Below, piece after piece: positions 52,391 through 59,907 of a stretch of 64,000 nt of DNA; the stretch's first letter is position 1; each line of letters begins with the position of its first letter. The position numbers and the translations under genes were made by a program. Location of the stretch: positions 1 to 64,000 of the forward strand of contig NZ_BLAF01000045.1 of the NCBI RefSeq assembly GCF_009687885.1. The letters are read 5' to 3'. Under the pieces are notes generated by a model. The model saw only the letters and a program-made list of their open reading frames with translations. It ran no database searches and was not told the origin of the DNA. Source of the DNA: Acrocarpospora pleiomorpha. GTDB taxonomy: Bacteria; Actinomycetota; Actinomycetes; Streptosporangiales; Streptosporangiaceae.

Positions 52391-52433
52391 ATCAAATCCT
52401 ACCCATCGACCTAGGTGAGGGGTAGGATTTAAT
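52391..52433. promoter_or_regulatory. Inverted-repeat operator of the abiE locus
   Basis: AAATCCTACCC (52394-52404) and GGGTAGGATTT (52420-52430) form a perfect 11-bp inverted repeat separated by 15 bp, extending to 14 bp with one mismatch. It starts 3 bp upstream of the antitoxin ATG. AbiEi proteins are known to bind inverted repeats in their promoter, so this is the probable autoregulatory site. Confidence 0.7.
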
Positions 52434-52566
52434 ACATCAAGAAGTACGCTCTATTGGATGAAGAGCGGCCAGTGGCCGAACAGTGGGTGCCATCACATTC
52501 TGTGCGACTGAGCGGTTTGCGGCGCCGTCGACGCACCGCCCGGCGAGCTGGGCGAAGCGGGGAGGA

Positions 52567-52694
52567 GGGGCTATCCCCGCGTGCGGGGAGCACCCTTCTG
52601 TGCCGACAAGGGCCTGGACCAGCGCAGGGAGCACGACACGACGCCGCCGGCCGCGTCCATGTACAAGGACCATCCCCGCGTGCGCGGGGAGCAC
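52567..52694 (-). CRISPR. Degenerate type I-E CRISPR fragment, right (leader) part
   Basis: An intact 29-bp repeat lies at 52666-52694 (AGGACCATCCCCGCGTGC then GCGGGGAGCAC). A 27-bp copy missing two bases lies at 52567-52593. Between them is a strongly deleted copy ending AGGGAGCAC at 52634. The spacer before the intact repeat is 31 bp. The intact copy faces the AT-richer flank (52695-52825), as expected of leader-proximal repeats. Same orientation and repeat family as 51140-51287, separated by the abiE locus. Confidence 0.8.
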
Positions 52695-52825
52695 ACTCGC
52701 TGACCTGCACATTTAGTTGCAGTAATGGTGGGTTTTGAGCACTTTCAAGGAATTGGACATTTCGGACGCAGCTAATCGCCTTGGTGGAATATGTCGGTGG
52801 TTGGATTGGATTCAGGCGAGATGCT
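52695..52825 (-). promoter_or_regulatory. Candidate CRISPR leader
   Basis: This AT-richer gap directly abuts the intact repeat on its transcription-upstream side and contains no gene. It includes GGTTTTGAGCACTTTCAAGG-like A/T tracts (given in part). Position and composition fit an I-E leader, but no integration motif can be proven by eye. Confidence 0.5.
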
Positions 52826-53173
52826 CTACGGCTCGAAGGCGACCAACCGGATGATGACGTACCCATCCCCGTCGGCAACCGGCGGGAACGTCGTGCCCGG
52901 GACGGCCTTGAAGATTTCGGGATGTTCGTCGCGGGTGACCACGCCGAACATGTCGCCGGGGATCGTCATGCCGAGCGAGTCTGCGCGCTTGGCGGCCGCG
53001 TAGAAGCTTCCGCCCGTCTCCAGTTCGGCCCCGATCGACGCCGCCGCCCACTCGTCGGCAAGCCGGATGAAGGCCACCCGAGCCCGCTCGGGCTGGGCGG
53101 TCTGAGCGGTGAGGTAGTCCTCGATCTCCCAGATGAGCAGCTCGCCGAGGTATTCAGGGGTGTCTCTCCACAT
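52826..53173 (-). CDS. Hypothetical protein (unknown function)
   Basis: A 115-residue ORF starting MWRDTPEYLGELLIWEIEDY and ending GDGYVIIRLVAFEP. It looks like a folded alpha/beta protein: amphipathic helices first, then strands around TIPGDMFGVVT. I do not recognise a family. ATG 53173 is chosen because upstream in-frame sequence is not protein-like; the ribosome site is weak. It lies between the CRISPR leader and sthA, transcribed toward the CRISPR. Confidence 0.55.
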   Translation of the reverse strand: MWRDTPEYLGELLIWEIEDYLTAQTAQPERARVAFIRLADEWAAASIGAELETGGSFYAAAKRADSLGMTIPGDMFGVVTRDEHPEIFKAVPGTTFPPVADGDGYVIIRLVAFEP

Positions 53174-53318
53174 AGCTGGGATCTTTCCGGTACGCGCTTG
53201 ACGATTGCTTGTCCCTCGATTGCACCCGCCGGATATTTCCAACGAAGTAGCCATCAACTCACGAATCGTCATTCGTCAGGTGAAGGGCGGTCAGGGTCTT
53301 CACCCTACTGCGCTCACG

Positions 53319-53339
53319 GCTCACACTTGCGGTGTGAGC
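53319..53339. promoter_or_regulatory. Inverted repeat over the sthA start codon
   Basis: GCTCACAC-TTGCG-GTGTGAGC is a perfect 8-bp inverted repeat with a 5-nt loop. The right arm contains the GTG start codon at 53334. No Shine-Dalgarno precedes it. It could be a protein-binding site or an mRNA hairpin that hides the start. Confidence 0.6.
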
Positions 53340-54737
53340 GACTTTGATGTGCTTGTACTCGGCTCCGGACCCGGTGGGCAGAAGGCCGCGATCGCCGCGG
53401 CCAAGCTGGAACGCCGGGTGGCGATCGTCGAACGACGGAACATGATCGGGGGAGTGTGCATCAACACTGGCACGATCCCCTCCAAGACCATGCGCGAGGC
53501 CGTGCTCTATCTGACCGGCCTCAGCCAGCGCGAGATGTACGGCCGCAACTACCGAGTCAAAGAAGAGATCACCATCGCCGACCTGACAGCCAGGACCCAG
53601 CACGTGGTCGGCCGCGAGGTCGAGGTGATCCGCAACCAATTGTCCCGCAACCACGTCACCGTACTCACCGGATCAGGGCATTTCGTGGACCCGCACACGA
53701 TCGCGGTGATCGACGACCACAACCGGGAGACGAAGGTCACCGCCGATAAGATCATCATTGCCACCGGCACCCGTCCGGCCCGCCCGGACACGGTGGAGTT
53801 CGACGGCAACACGATCATCGACTCGGACGGCATCCTGCAATTGGAGCACGTGCCGGACTCGATGGTCGTGGTCGGCGCGGGCGTGATCGGCATCGAGTAC
53901 GCTTCCATGTTCGCCGCCCTCGGCACCAAAGTCACCGTGGTCGAACGGCGCGACCGCATGCTGGAGTTCTGCGACCTTGAGGTGATAGAGGCGCTCAAAT
54001 ACCACCTGCGCGACCTCGCGGTCACCTTCCGCTTCGGCGAGACCGTGGCCGCTGTGGAACGCCGCGAGCGGGGGGCGCTGACGATCCTGGAGAGCGGCAA
54101 GAAGATCCCCGCCTCGACCGTCATGTATTCGGCCGGCCGCCAGGGCATGACCGAGAACCTCGCCCTCCAGACCGCCGGCCTGGCCGCCGACGGGCGCGGC
54201 CGGATCACCGTCGACGAGTTCTACCGCACCTCCGTCAAGCACATCTACGCCGTCGGCGACGTCATCGGCTTCCCCGCCCTGGCCGCCACCTCGATGGAAC
54301 AGGGCAGGCTGGCCGCCTACCACGCCTGCGACGAGCCGGTGAACGCGATGAACCTGCTCCAGCCGATCGGCATCTACACCATCCCCGAAATCAGCTTCGT
54401 CGGCCGCACCGAGGACGAGCTCACCGACGCCAGCATCCCCTTCGAGGTCGGCATCTCCCGCTACCGCGAACTCGCCCGCGGCCAGATCATCGGCGACACG
54501 TACGGCATGCTCAAACTCCTGGTCTCCGCCGAGGACCGCTCCCTCCTGGGCGTCCACGTCTTCGGCACCGGCGCCACCGAACTCATCCACATCGGCCAGG
54601 CTGTCATGGGCTGCGGCGGCACCATCGACTATCTCGTCGACGCGGTCTTCAACTACCCCACCCTCGCCGAGTCCTACAAGGTCGCCGCCCTCGACGCCAT
54701 GAACAAACTCCGCCGAGTAGCCCGCTTCGCCGACTGA
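53334..54737 (+). CDS. sthA: Soluble pyridine nucleotide transhydrogenase
   Basis: A 467-residue flavoprotein of the dihydrolipoamide dehydrogenase fold, the length of SthA. It has the FAD motif [16 protein letters not shown] and a second Rossmann motif [20 protein letters not shown] for NAD(P). In the redox-site segment [15 protein letters not shown] the second cysteine is Thr, the hallmark of SthA rather than a disulfide reductase. It passes electrons between NADPH and NAD+. GTG 53334 starts the FAD strand; upstream in-frame sequence is not conserved. The start lies inside an inverted repeat. Confidence 0.93.
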   Translation: MSDFDVLVLGSGPGGQKAAIAAAKLERRVAIVERRNMIGGVCINTGTIPSKTMREAVLYLTGLSQREMYGRNYRVKEEITIADLTARTQHVVGREVEVIRNQLSRNHVTVLTGSGHFVDPHTIAVIDDHNRETKVTADKIIIATGTRPARPDTVEFDGNTIIDSDGILQLEHVPDSMVVVGAGVIGIEYASMFAALGTKVTVVERRDRMLEFCDLEVIEALKYHLRDLAVTFRFGETVAAVERRERGALTILESGKKIPASTVMYSAGRQGMTENLALQTAGLAADGRGRITVDEFYRTSVKHIYAVGDVIGFPALAATSMEQGRLAAYHACDEPVNAMNLLQPIGIYTIPEISFVGRTEDELTDASIPFEVGISRYRELARGQIIGDTYGMLKLLVSAEDRSLLGVHVFGTGATELIHIGQAVMGCGGTIDYLVDAVFNYPTLAESYKVAALDAMNKLRRVARFAD

Positions 54738-54782
54738 CGACTGATCGAAGTCAATGACACCTATGCGGAAGGCTTCCAAAAG

Positions 54783-55679
54783 CTAGCCCTTCACCGCGCC
54801 GATGATGACCCCCTTCGTGAAGTGTTTCTGGACGAAGGGGTAGATGATCAAAACGGGCACCAGGGCGACCACGATGATGGCCATTTTGATGGCCAGGTTG
54901 GGGGGAAGGGCGCCGGCGGCGGAGTCGTACGTGCGGGTGTTGGGGACCAGGTCCATGCCCTGTTGCACGTACTGGCGGAGGATGAGCTGGAGCGGCCATT
55001 TGGAATTGTCGTTGATATAGAGGACGGCGTTGAAGAACGCGTTCCAGTAGCCGACGGCGTAGAAGAGGCCGATGACGGCGGTGACGCCTTTGGACATGGG
55101 GAGGACGATGCGGCCCAGGATGCGGAAGTCGCCGGCGCCGTCGATGCGGGCGCTGTCGATGACCTCGCCGGGGATGTTCATGAAGAAGGCACGCATCACG
55201 ACCAGATTGAAGGCGCTGATCGCGGACGGCAGGATCAGCGACCAGTAACTGTCGATCAGGCCGAGCTCCCGGACCATCAGGTAGGCGGGGATCATGCCGG
55301 GGGTGAACAGGAAGGTCAGCAGGAACAGGAACAGCAGCGGGCGGTGGAACAGCGAATTGGTGCGGGACAGGCCGTAGGCGGCCAGGATGGTGAGGCCCAG
55401 GCTGACGGCGGTGCCGACGACGGTGACGCCGGTGCTGACCAGGACGGCGCGGGTGACGACGCCGCCGCCGAAGAGCTCGCGGTAGGCGTCCAGGGACAGG
55501 TCGGTGGGCAGGGTCACCAGGCCGCCGGCAGCGGTGACGGCTGAGGCGGTGGACAGGCTGGTGAGGATCACCACGTAGATCGGGTAGATCATGACCAGCA
55601 CGATGACGGTGAGCGTGAAGCCTTTGAGCGTCAGCCCGAAGAGGGTGGGCCGCTCCTGCCAGGTCGGTCGGTTATTCAT
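54783..55679 (-). CDS. Carbohydrate ABC permease (LplC type)
   Basis: A 298-residue CUT1 permease of the LplC/YtcP kind with about six membrane helices (FTLTVIVLVMIYPIYVVILT; SRTNSLFHRPLLFLFLLTFL). The EAA loop is VIDSARIDGAGDFRILGRIV. ATG 55679 overlaps the stop of the LplB-type gene by 4 bp. Last gene of the three-gene importer operon; no ATPase gene is present. Confidence 0.9.
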   Translation of the reverse strand: MNNRPTWQERPTLFGLTLKGFTLTVIVLVMIYPIYVVILTSLSTASAVTAAGGLVTLPTDLSLDAYRELFGGGVVTRAVLVSTGVTVVGTAVSLGLTILAAYGLSRTNSLFHRPLLFLFLLTFLFTPGMIPAYLMVRELGLIDSYWSLILPSAISAFNLVVMRAFFMNIPGEVIDSARIDGAGDFRILGRIVLPMSKGVTAVIGLFYAVGYWNAFFNAVLYINDNSKWPLQLILRQYVQQGMDLVPNTRTYDSAAGALPPNLAIKMAIIVVALVPVLIIYPFVQKHFTKGVIIGAVKG

Positions 55680-56677
55680 GATCGTTTGTAGATTCCCTGT
55701 TCGCCGAACCTGTGCGCCACCTTGTTGGCGATCACGATGAGGATGAGGCCGACGACGCCCTTGAACAGGCCCGCTGCGGCGCCGTAGCTCCACGCGCCGG
55801 TCATCAGGGTGCGCCAGTAGACGAAGGTGTCGAGCACTTCGGCCGCGTGCGAGCCGACCGCGTCGCGTTGCAGGAAGAACTGCTCGAAGCCGACGTTGAG
55901 CGCGTCGCCGAGGCGCAGGATGAGCAGCAGCAGGATGACGGGGCGCAGCCCGGGCAGGGTGATGTGCCACATGCGCCGCCACCGGGACGCGCCGTCGACG
56001 GCGGCGGCTTCGTAGAGGTTCTGGTTGATGGCGGCCAGCGCGGCCAGGAAGATGATCGTCCCCCAGCCCGCGTCCTTCCAGACCGACTCGGCGGTGACCA
56101 GGACGATGAACGCGTCCGGGTTGGTCATGATGTCCCAGGGTTCGTGCCCGTGCTGCCGCAGCGTCTGGGCGAGCAGTCCGGCGCCGCCGAGGATCTGCTG
56201 GAAGAGGCTGACCACCAGTACCCAGGAGAAGAAGTGCGGCATGTAGACGATGCCCTGGATGAACAGGCGCAGCTTCCGGGAGAGCACGCTGTCCAGCAGG
56301 ATCGCCAGCGCGATCGGGATGGGGAAGTAGAAGATCAGCTGGAATGTGGTGATCGTGACCGTGTTGCGGAGGGCCTGCCAGAACTCGGGGTCGGACAGCA
56401 GCCACTGGAAGTTGTACAGACCCACCCAGGGGCTGCCGCTGATCCCGTCGTACGGGGTGTAGTCCTGGAAGGCGATGACGTTGCCCAGGGTCGGCACGTA
56501 GTGGAAGACCAGCACGAGGCCGACCGCTGGGAGCGTCATCACCAGGAGCTGCCAGTCCCGCCGCAGCCGCGCGAGGAAGGGCATCTTGCGGCGAGGGCCG
56601 GGGCCGGCGGGTGAGGTCAGGTCACCCGCCGGTCCCGAGTCTGTACGGCTCCGCGAGCGGCTCCTAAGCACGGCCAT
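55676..56677 (-). CDS. Carbohydrate ABC permease (LplB type)
   Basis: A 333-residue permease with a basic, Pro-rich N-terminus of about 40 residues before the first membrane helix (WQLLVMTLPAVGLVLVFHYV). The EAA loop is LYEAAAVDGASRWRRMWHIT. It overlaps the binding-protein gene by 14 bp and LplC by 4 bp. LplB/LplC pairs import oligosaccharides from plant cell-wall glycans in several bacteria. Confidence 0.9.
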   Translation of the reverse strand: MAVLRSRSRSRTDSGPAGDLTSPAGPGPRRKMPFLARLRRDWQLLVMTLPAVGLVLVFHYVPTLGNVIAFQDYTPYDGISGSPWVGLYNFQWLLSDPEFWQALRNTVTITTFQLIFYFPIPIALAILLDSVLSRKLRLFIQGIVYMPHFFSWVLVVSLFQQILGGAGLLAQTLRQHGHEPWDIMTNPDAFIVLVTAESVWKDAGWGTIIFLAALAAINQNLYEAAAVDGASRWRRMWHITLPGLRPVILLLLILRLGDALNVGFEQFFLQRDAVGSHAAEVLDTFVYWRTLMTGAWSYGAAAGLFKGVVGLILIVIANKVAHRFGEQGIYKRS

Positions 56678-58310
56678 TGTCGGTGAGGACCTTCTGGTAG
56701 AACTCGCGGCCCGCGTCGCCGCCGCCCTTGCGCCACTCGTCGATCGCCTGGGACAGCGTGCTGACGTCGCGGCGGCCCCGGATGATGTCGGTCACCTTGT
56801 CCTCGAAGGGTTTCACCGCGGCGGTGAAGTCGCCGGGCTCCTGCACCCGGATGCCGTCGAACGGGTCCTGGTGCCGGACCTGCACGGCCGAGTTCCACCA
56901 GGTGGTGGCGGCCTGCACGTAGTTCGGGTGGGCCTGCGACTCGAAGATCGGGTCGATCCGCCCGCCGAGCCAGACGTAGCTGCCGACGATCTCCTTGGGG
57001 CCGAGCTCGGTCTGCTGCGGCGCGCCGCTCGCGTCGCGGGTGAAGTGTTTGCCCTCGACGCCGTTGTTGAACAGCAGCTGCTCCTGGGTGCCGAAGGGGG
57101 AGGAGAAGTAGTTGAACAGCCCGAGCAGCTCCTCGATTTTCTCCTTGGGGGTGCCCTTCTTGATGAAGGTGTAGCTCGGGTCCTGGTTGACCCGGTATTC
57201 GGGCTTCCCGCCGTCCCCGCCGAAGATCGGGAGGGGTTCCATCCAGAAGCCGGGGTCCTCCTTGGACATCTGGATCAGCGTCTCGGCCCAGAAGCTGAAG
57301 CCGTCCGAAGCCACCAGGATCTGGCCGGACTTGAACAGCTCCTTGGCGTCGGCGGCCTGCTTGGCGGACAGCACGTTGGGGTGCACCAGACCGTTGTCGA
57401 CGACCTTGCGCATCCACGCGACCGTGGCCTCGTACTCCGGCGTCTCGTACGCGTGGACGAGCTTGCCGCCCTCCTTGCGCCACTTGCGCGGCACCCGGAA
57501 GATCTCGCGCATGATCTCGAAGATGTCGCTGAATGCCCAGCGCTTCTCCTTGGCGTCGGTGATCTGCTTGCCCATCTCGAACAGCTCGTCGGCGGACTTG
57601 GGGGCGCCCAGGCCGAACTTGTCCCAGAGGTCCTTGCGGTGGAAGAGCACCAGGCCGAACATGGGCGTCGGCCAGGCGGGAACCGCCTTGAGCTTGCCGC
57701 CGAAGACCGAGTACTGCCAGGCCAGTGTGGGAATCGCGGCCAGCGCCGGATATTTCGACGAAATATCGCCCGCCAGGTACGGCGTGAGGTCCTCGAACAG
57801 CCCGTCCACGGCCTTGGAGTAGTCCGGCACGGCGGTGAGCGCCCACCCGGGCACGGTGGTCACGTCCGCGACGTCGCCTCCGGCCAGCAGGGTGGGCAGC
57901 TTCTCGTGGATGGTCATGCCGTCGAGGTAGTTGAAGTCGATGGTGGCGCCGATGTCGGTGTTGACGGCGTCGTAGTAGGAGTTGCTGCCCAGCGGCGGCG
58001 GCAAGGGGCTCCAGGTCGGCACCATGACCTTGTAGGTGCCGCCCTTGCCGGGCTTGGCGGTGATCGAGTCCACGAGCGTGGCCGGATACTTGAGGAAGCC
58101 GTCCCGGCCGAAGCCCGGCACGCTGCTGGTGATGTCGGGCTTGACGAGCTGGAGCGGGACGTACTTGGGGACCAGGGCGGTGAGCTTGTCCATGGCCGCG
58201 GCGGTGGCCTTGGCCGCGCCCGGCTTGGGCCCGGAGGGGGCCGCGCAGGCGGATAGGGCGGTAAGGGCGACGAGCCCTAAGAACCCGCGCCTGGTGGGGG
58301 ATTGCGTCAC
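56664..58310 (-). CDS. Large extracellular solute-binding lipoprotein (LplA type)
   Basis: A 548-residue binding protein, longer than typical sugar-binding proteins, as in the LplA/YtcQ group for larger oligosaccharides. The N-terminus combines a twin-arginine motif (TRRGFLG) with a lipobox (LSAC), suggesting a Tat-exported lipoprotein. GTG 58310 is preceded by AGGAAGGGA and agrees with the signal peptide. It heads the operon with two permeases. Its promoter region holds a putative ROK operator at 58381-58406 and the divergent ROK gene. Confidence 0.9.
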   Translation of the reverse strand: MTQSPTRRGFLGLVALTALSACAAPSGPKPGAAKATAAAMDKLTALVPKYVPLQLVKPDITSSVPGFGRDGFLKYPATLVDSITAKPGKGGTYKVMVPTWSPLPPPLGSNSYYDAVNTDIGATIDFNYLDGMTIHEKLPTLLAGGDVADVTTVPGWALTAVPDYSKAVDGLFEDLTPYLAGDISSKYPALAAIPTLAWQYSVFGGKLKAVPAWPTPMFGLVLFHRKDLWDKFGLGAPKSADELFEMGKQITDAKEKRWAFSDIFEIMREIFRVPRKWRKEGGKLVHAYETPEYEATVAWMRKVVDNGLVHPNVLSAKQAADAKELFKSGQILVASDGFSFWAETLIQMSKEDPGFWMEPLPIFGGDGGKPEYRVNQDPSYTFIKKGTPKEKIEELLGLFNYFSSPFGTQEQLLFNNGVEGKHFTRDASGAPQQTELGPKEIVGSYVWLGGRIDPIFESQAHPNYVQAATTWWNSAVQVRHQDPFDGIRVQEPGDFTAAVKPFEDKVTDIIRGRRDVSTLSQAIDEWRKGGGDAGREFYQKVLTDNGRA

Positions 58311-58380
58311 GACGCGCTCCCTTCCTTTAGGTTCGTACGTGCGAAGAGGGGTGTTGGAGAACGACATCCACGCGATAGAG

Positions 58381-58406
58381 TTAGTTCGTCTTTCGACCAA
58401 ACAAAT
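58381..58406 (+). promoter_or_regulatory. Putative ROK-type operator (site 3)
   Basis: This element reads TTAGTTCGTCTTTCGACC and then AAACAAAT, between the divergent ABC operon (start 58310) and ROK gene (start 58539). It matches 18 of 26 positions of the element before GH31 and more weakly the one between GH42 and GH95. The adjacent ROK protein is the natural candidate to bind it. Confidence 0.55.
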
Positions 58407-58538
58407 TAGTCCAGGGTTGCGGTTACCACAAGGTTTCGCTCCCGGCGGGACCCTCGGGACCCGATCACAGATTGATGACAGAGGCCGGATCGGGGGCACA
58501 TGAGGCATGATGAGCCCGAGCAGGAACGGGGCTGACTT

Positions 58539-59750
58539 TTGATCACACCGCAGACATCGCACCACGGGCCTCAGCCGGCCGACTTCACCGACGTCCGCGC
58601 CACCAACCTGGCCGTCGTCCTGCGGTTCGTCCGCGAGAACTCACCCTGTTCCCGCGCGGACATCGCCGCCTCCACCGGCCTGAACAAGGCTACGGTCTCC
58701 AGCCTGGTGGCCGACCTGATCGACCGGCGCCTGCTGCGCGAGACCGGCCTCACCGAGAACCGGGTGGGCCGCCCGGCGACCATGCTGGTGCTGGACGGCT
58801 CGCCGTACGCGGCGATCGGCATCGAGGTCAACGTGGACTACCTGACGGCGGTCGCGGTCGACCTGAAGGGCGAGGAGCTGCTGTCCTGGCGCCGATCCTT
58901 CTCGGGAGGCACGGCTTCCGCGGGCCAGGCGGTGGCCGGAATCGCCGCCATCGCGCGCCGCGTGGTGAGCCGGATGGCGAAGGAGGCCCGCCAGGTGCTC
59001 GGCCTCACGGTCGCGGTGCCGGGCCTGGTGGACGTGAACGGTTCAGTGCGGCTCGCGCCGAACCTCGGCTGGCGCGACGTCGATCTGTGCGGCGACCTGA
59101 CCAAGGCGATGCGCGATCCGGGCTTTCCGGTCATGGTCGACAACGACGCCAACCTGGGCGCGCTGGCGGAGCTCCGCTTCGGCCCGCACGGCGGCGTGAG
59201 CAACCTGGTCTACCTGACCGGCGAGGTCGGCGTGGGCGCGGGCGTGATCATGGACGGGCGGCTGCGGCGGGGCGGCCAGGGCTACACCGGGGAGATCGGG
59301 CACATCGAGATCGACCCGGCGGGACCGCTCTGCCAGTGCGGCCGGCACGGCTGCCTGGAGGCCATGGCCGGGATCGGGGCGATCCTCGCGCCAGGGGTGT
59401 CGCCGTCGGAGCTGGAACCCGAGCTCGACGAGGTGCTTCGGCGGGCCCGCGCGGGCGACGCCGAGATCCTCGCCCTGCTCGACTCGGTCGGCCACAATCT
59501 CGGCAAGGGCGTGGCGATCGTGGCGAACACCCTGAATCCCGAGGTCATCGTGCTCGGGGGATATTTCGTGACGCTGGCGCCCTGGGTGCACAAGCGCGCG
59601 GAGGAGGAGATGTTCCGCCGCTCGATCGCGCCCGGAGGCGGCGGCTGCCGCCTGGTCGTCTCCACCCTCGGCCACGGCGCGGGCGCGCTCGGAGCCGCGG
59701 CCCGGGTCCTCGATTCGGTCGACTCGGGACGGTTGCCCGCCCTGACTTAG
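58539..59750 (+). CDS. ROK-family transcriptional regulator (XylR/NagC type)
   Basis: A 403-residue repressor. The N-terminal winged helix-turn-helix is clear (CSRADIAASTGLNKATVSSL). The ROK sugar-kinase-like domain follows, with the zinc motif CQCGRHGCLE and the phosphate-binding region LTGEVGVGAGVIMDGRL. It probably senses a sugar released from imported oligosaccharides and controls its divergent transporter operon. The TTG at 58539 has a GGAACGGGG sequence upstream; the first 20 residues are poorly conserved, so the exact start is not certain. Confidence 0.88.
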   Translation: MITPQTSHHGPQPADFTDVRATNLAVVLRFVRENSPCSRADIAASTGLNKATVSSLVADLIDRRLLRETGLTENRVGRPATMLVLDGSPYAAIGIEVNVDYLTAVAVDLKGEELLSWRRSFSGGTASAGQAVAGIAAIARRVVSRMAKEARQVLGLTVAVPGLVDVNGSVRLAPNLGWRDVDLCGDLTKAMRDPGFPVMVDNDANLGALAELRFGPHGGVSNLVYLTGEVGVGAGVIMDGRLRRGGQGYTGEIGHIEIDPAGPLCQCGRHGCLEAMAGIGAILAPGVSPSELEPELDEVLRRARAGDAEILALLDSVGHNLGKGVAIVANTLNPEVIVLGGYFVTLAPWVHKRAEEEMFRRSIAPGGGGCRLVVSTLGHGAGALGAAARVLDSVDSGRLPALT

Positions 59751-59831
59751 CCCCGACAAATGGGTCTTGACCGGAGGTTCGTCAGGCGGGACCCTTCGGT
59801 TGTTAGCCCGATTTCATCTGGGTGAAACCTA

Positions 59832-59885
59832 TCGAAGCGCTTCGAAAGAAGCGCCTTCTTTCGCCCGCCCATCGAAGCGCTTCGA
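59832..59885. promoter_or_regulatory. Paired LacI-type operators before the GH3-LacI-GH1 operon
   Basis: TCGAAGCGCTTCGA occurs twice as a perfect 14-bp palindrome (59832-59845, 59872-59885), 40 bp apart. Between them CGAAAGAAG-CGC-CTTCTTTCG (59843-59863) forms another inverted repeat, resembling the operator core GAAGCGCTTC with one inserted base. The sites end 22 bp before the GH3 ATG. The LacI-family gene two reading frames downstream (62682) is the likely binder. Confidence 0.75.
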
Positions 59886-59907
59886 CACATGAGGATGGTG
59901 GATCCCA

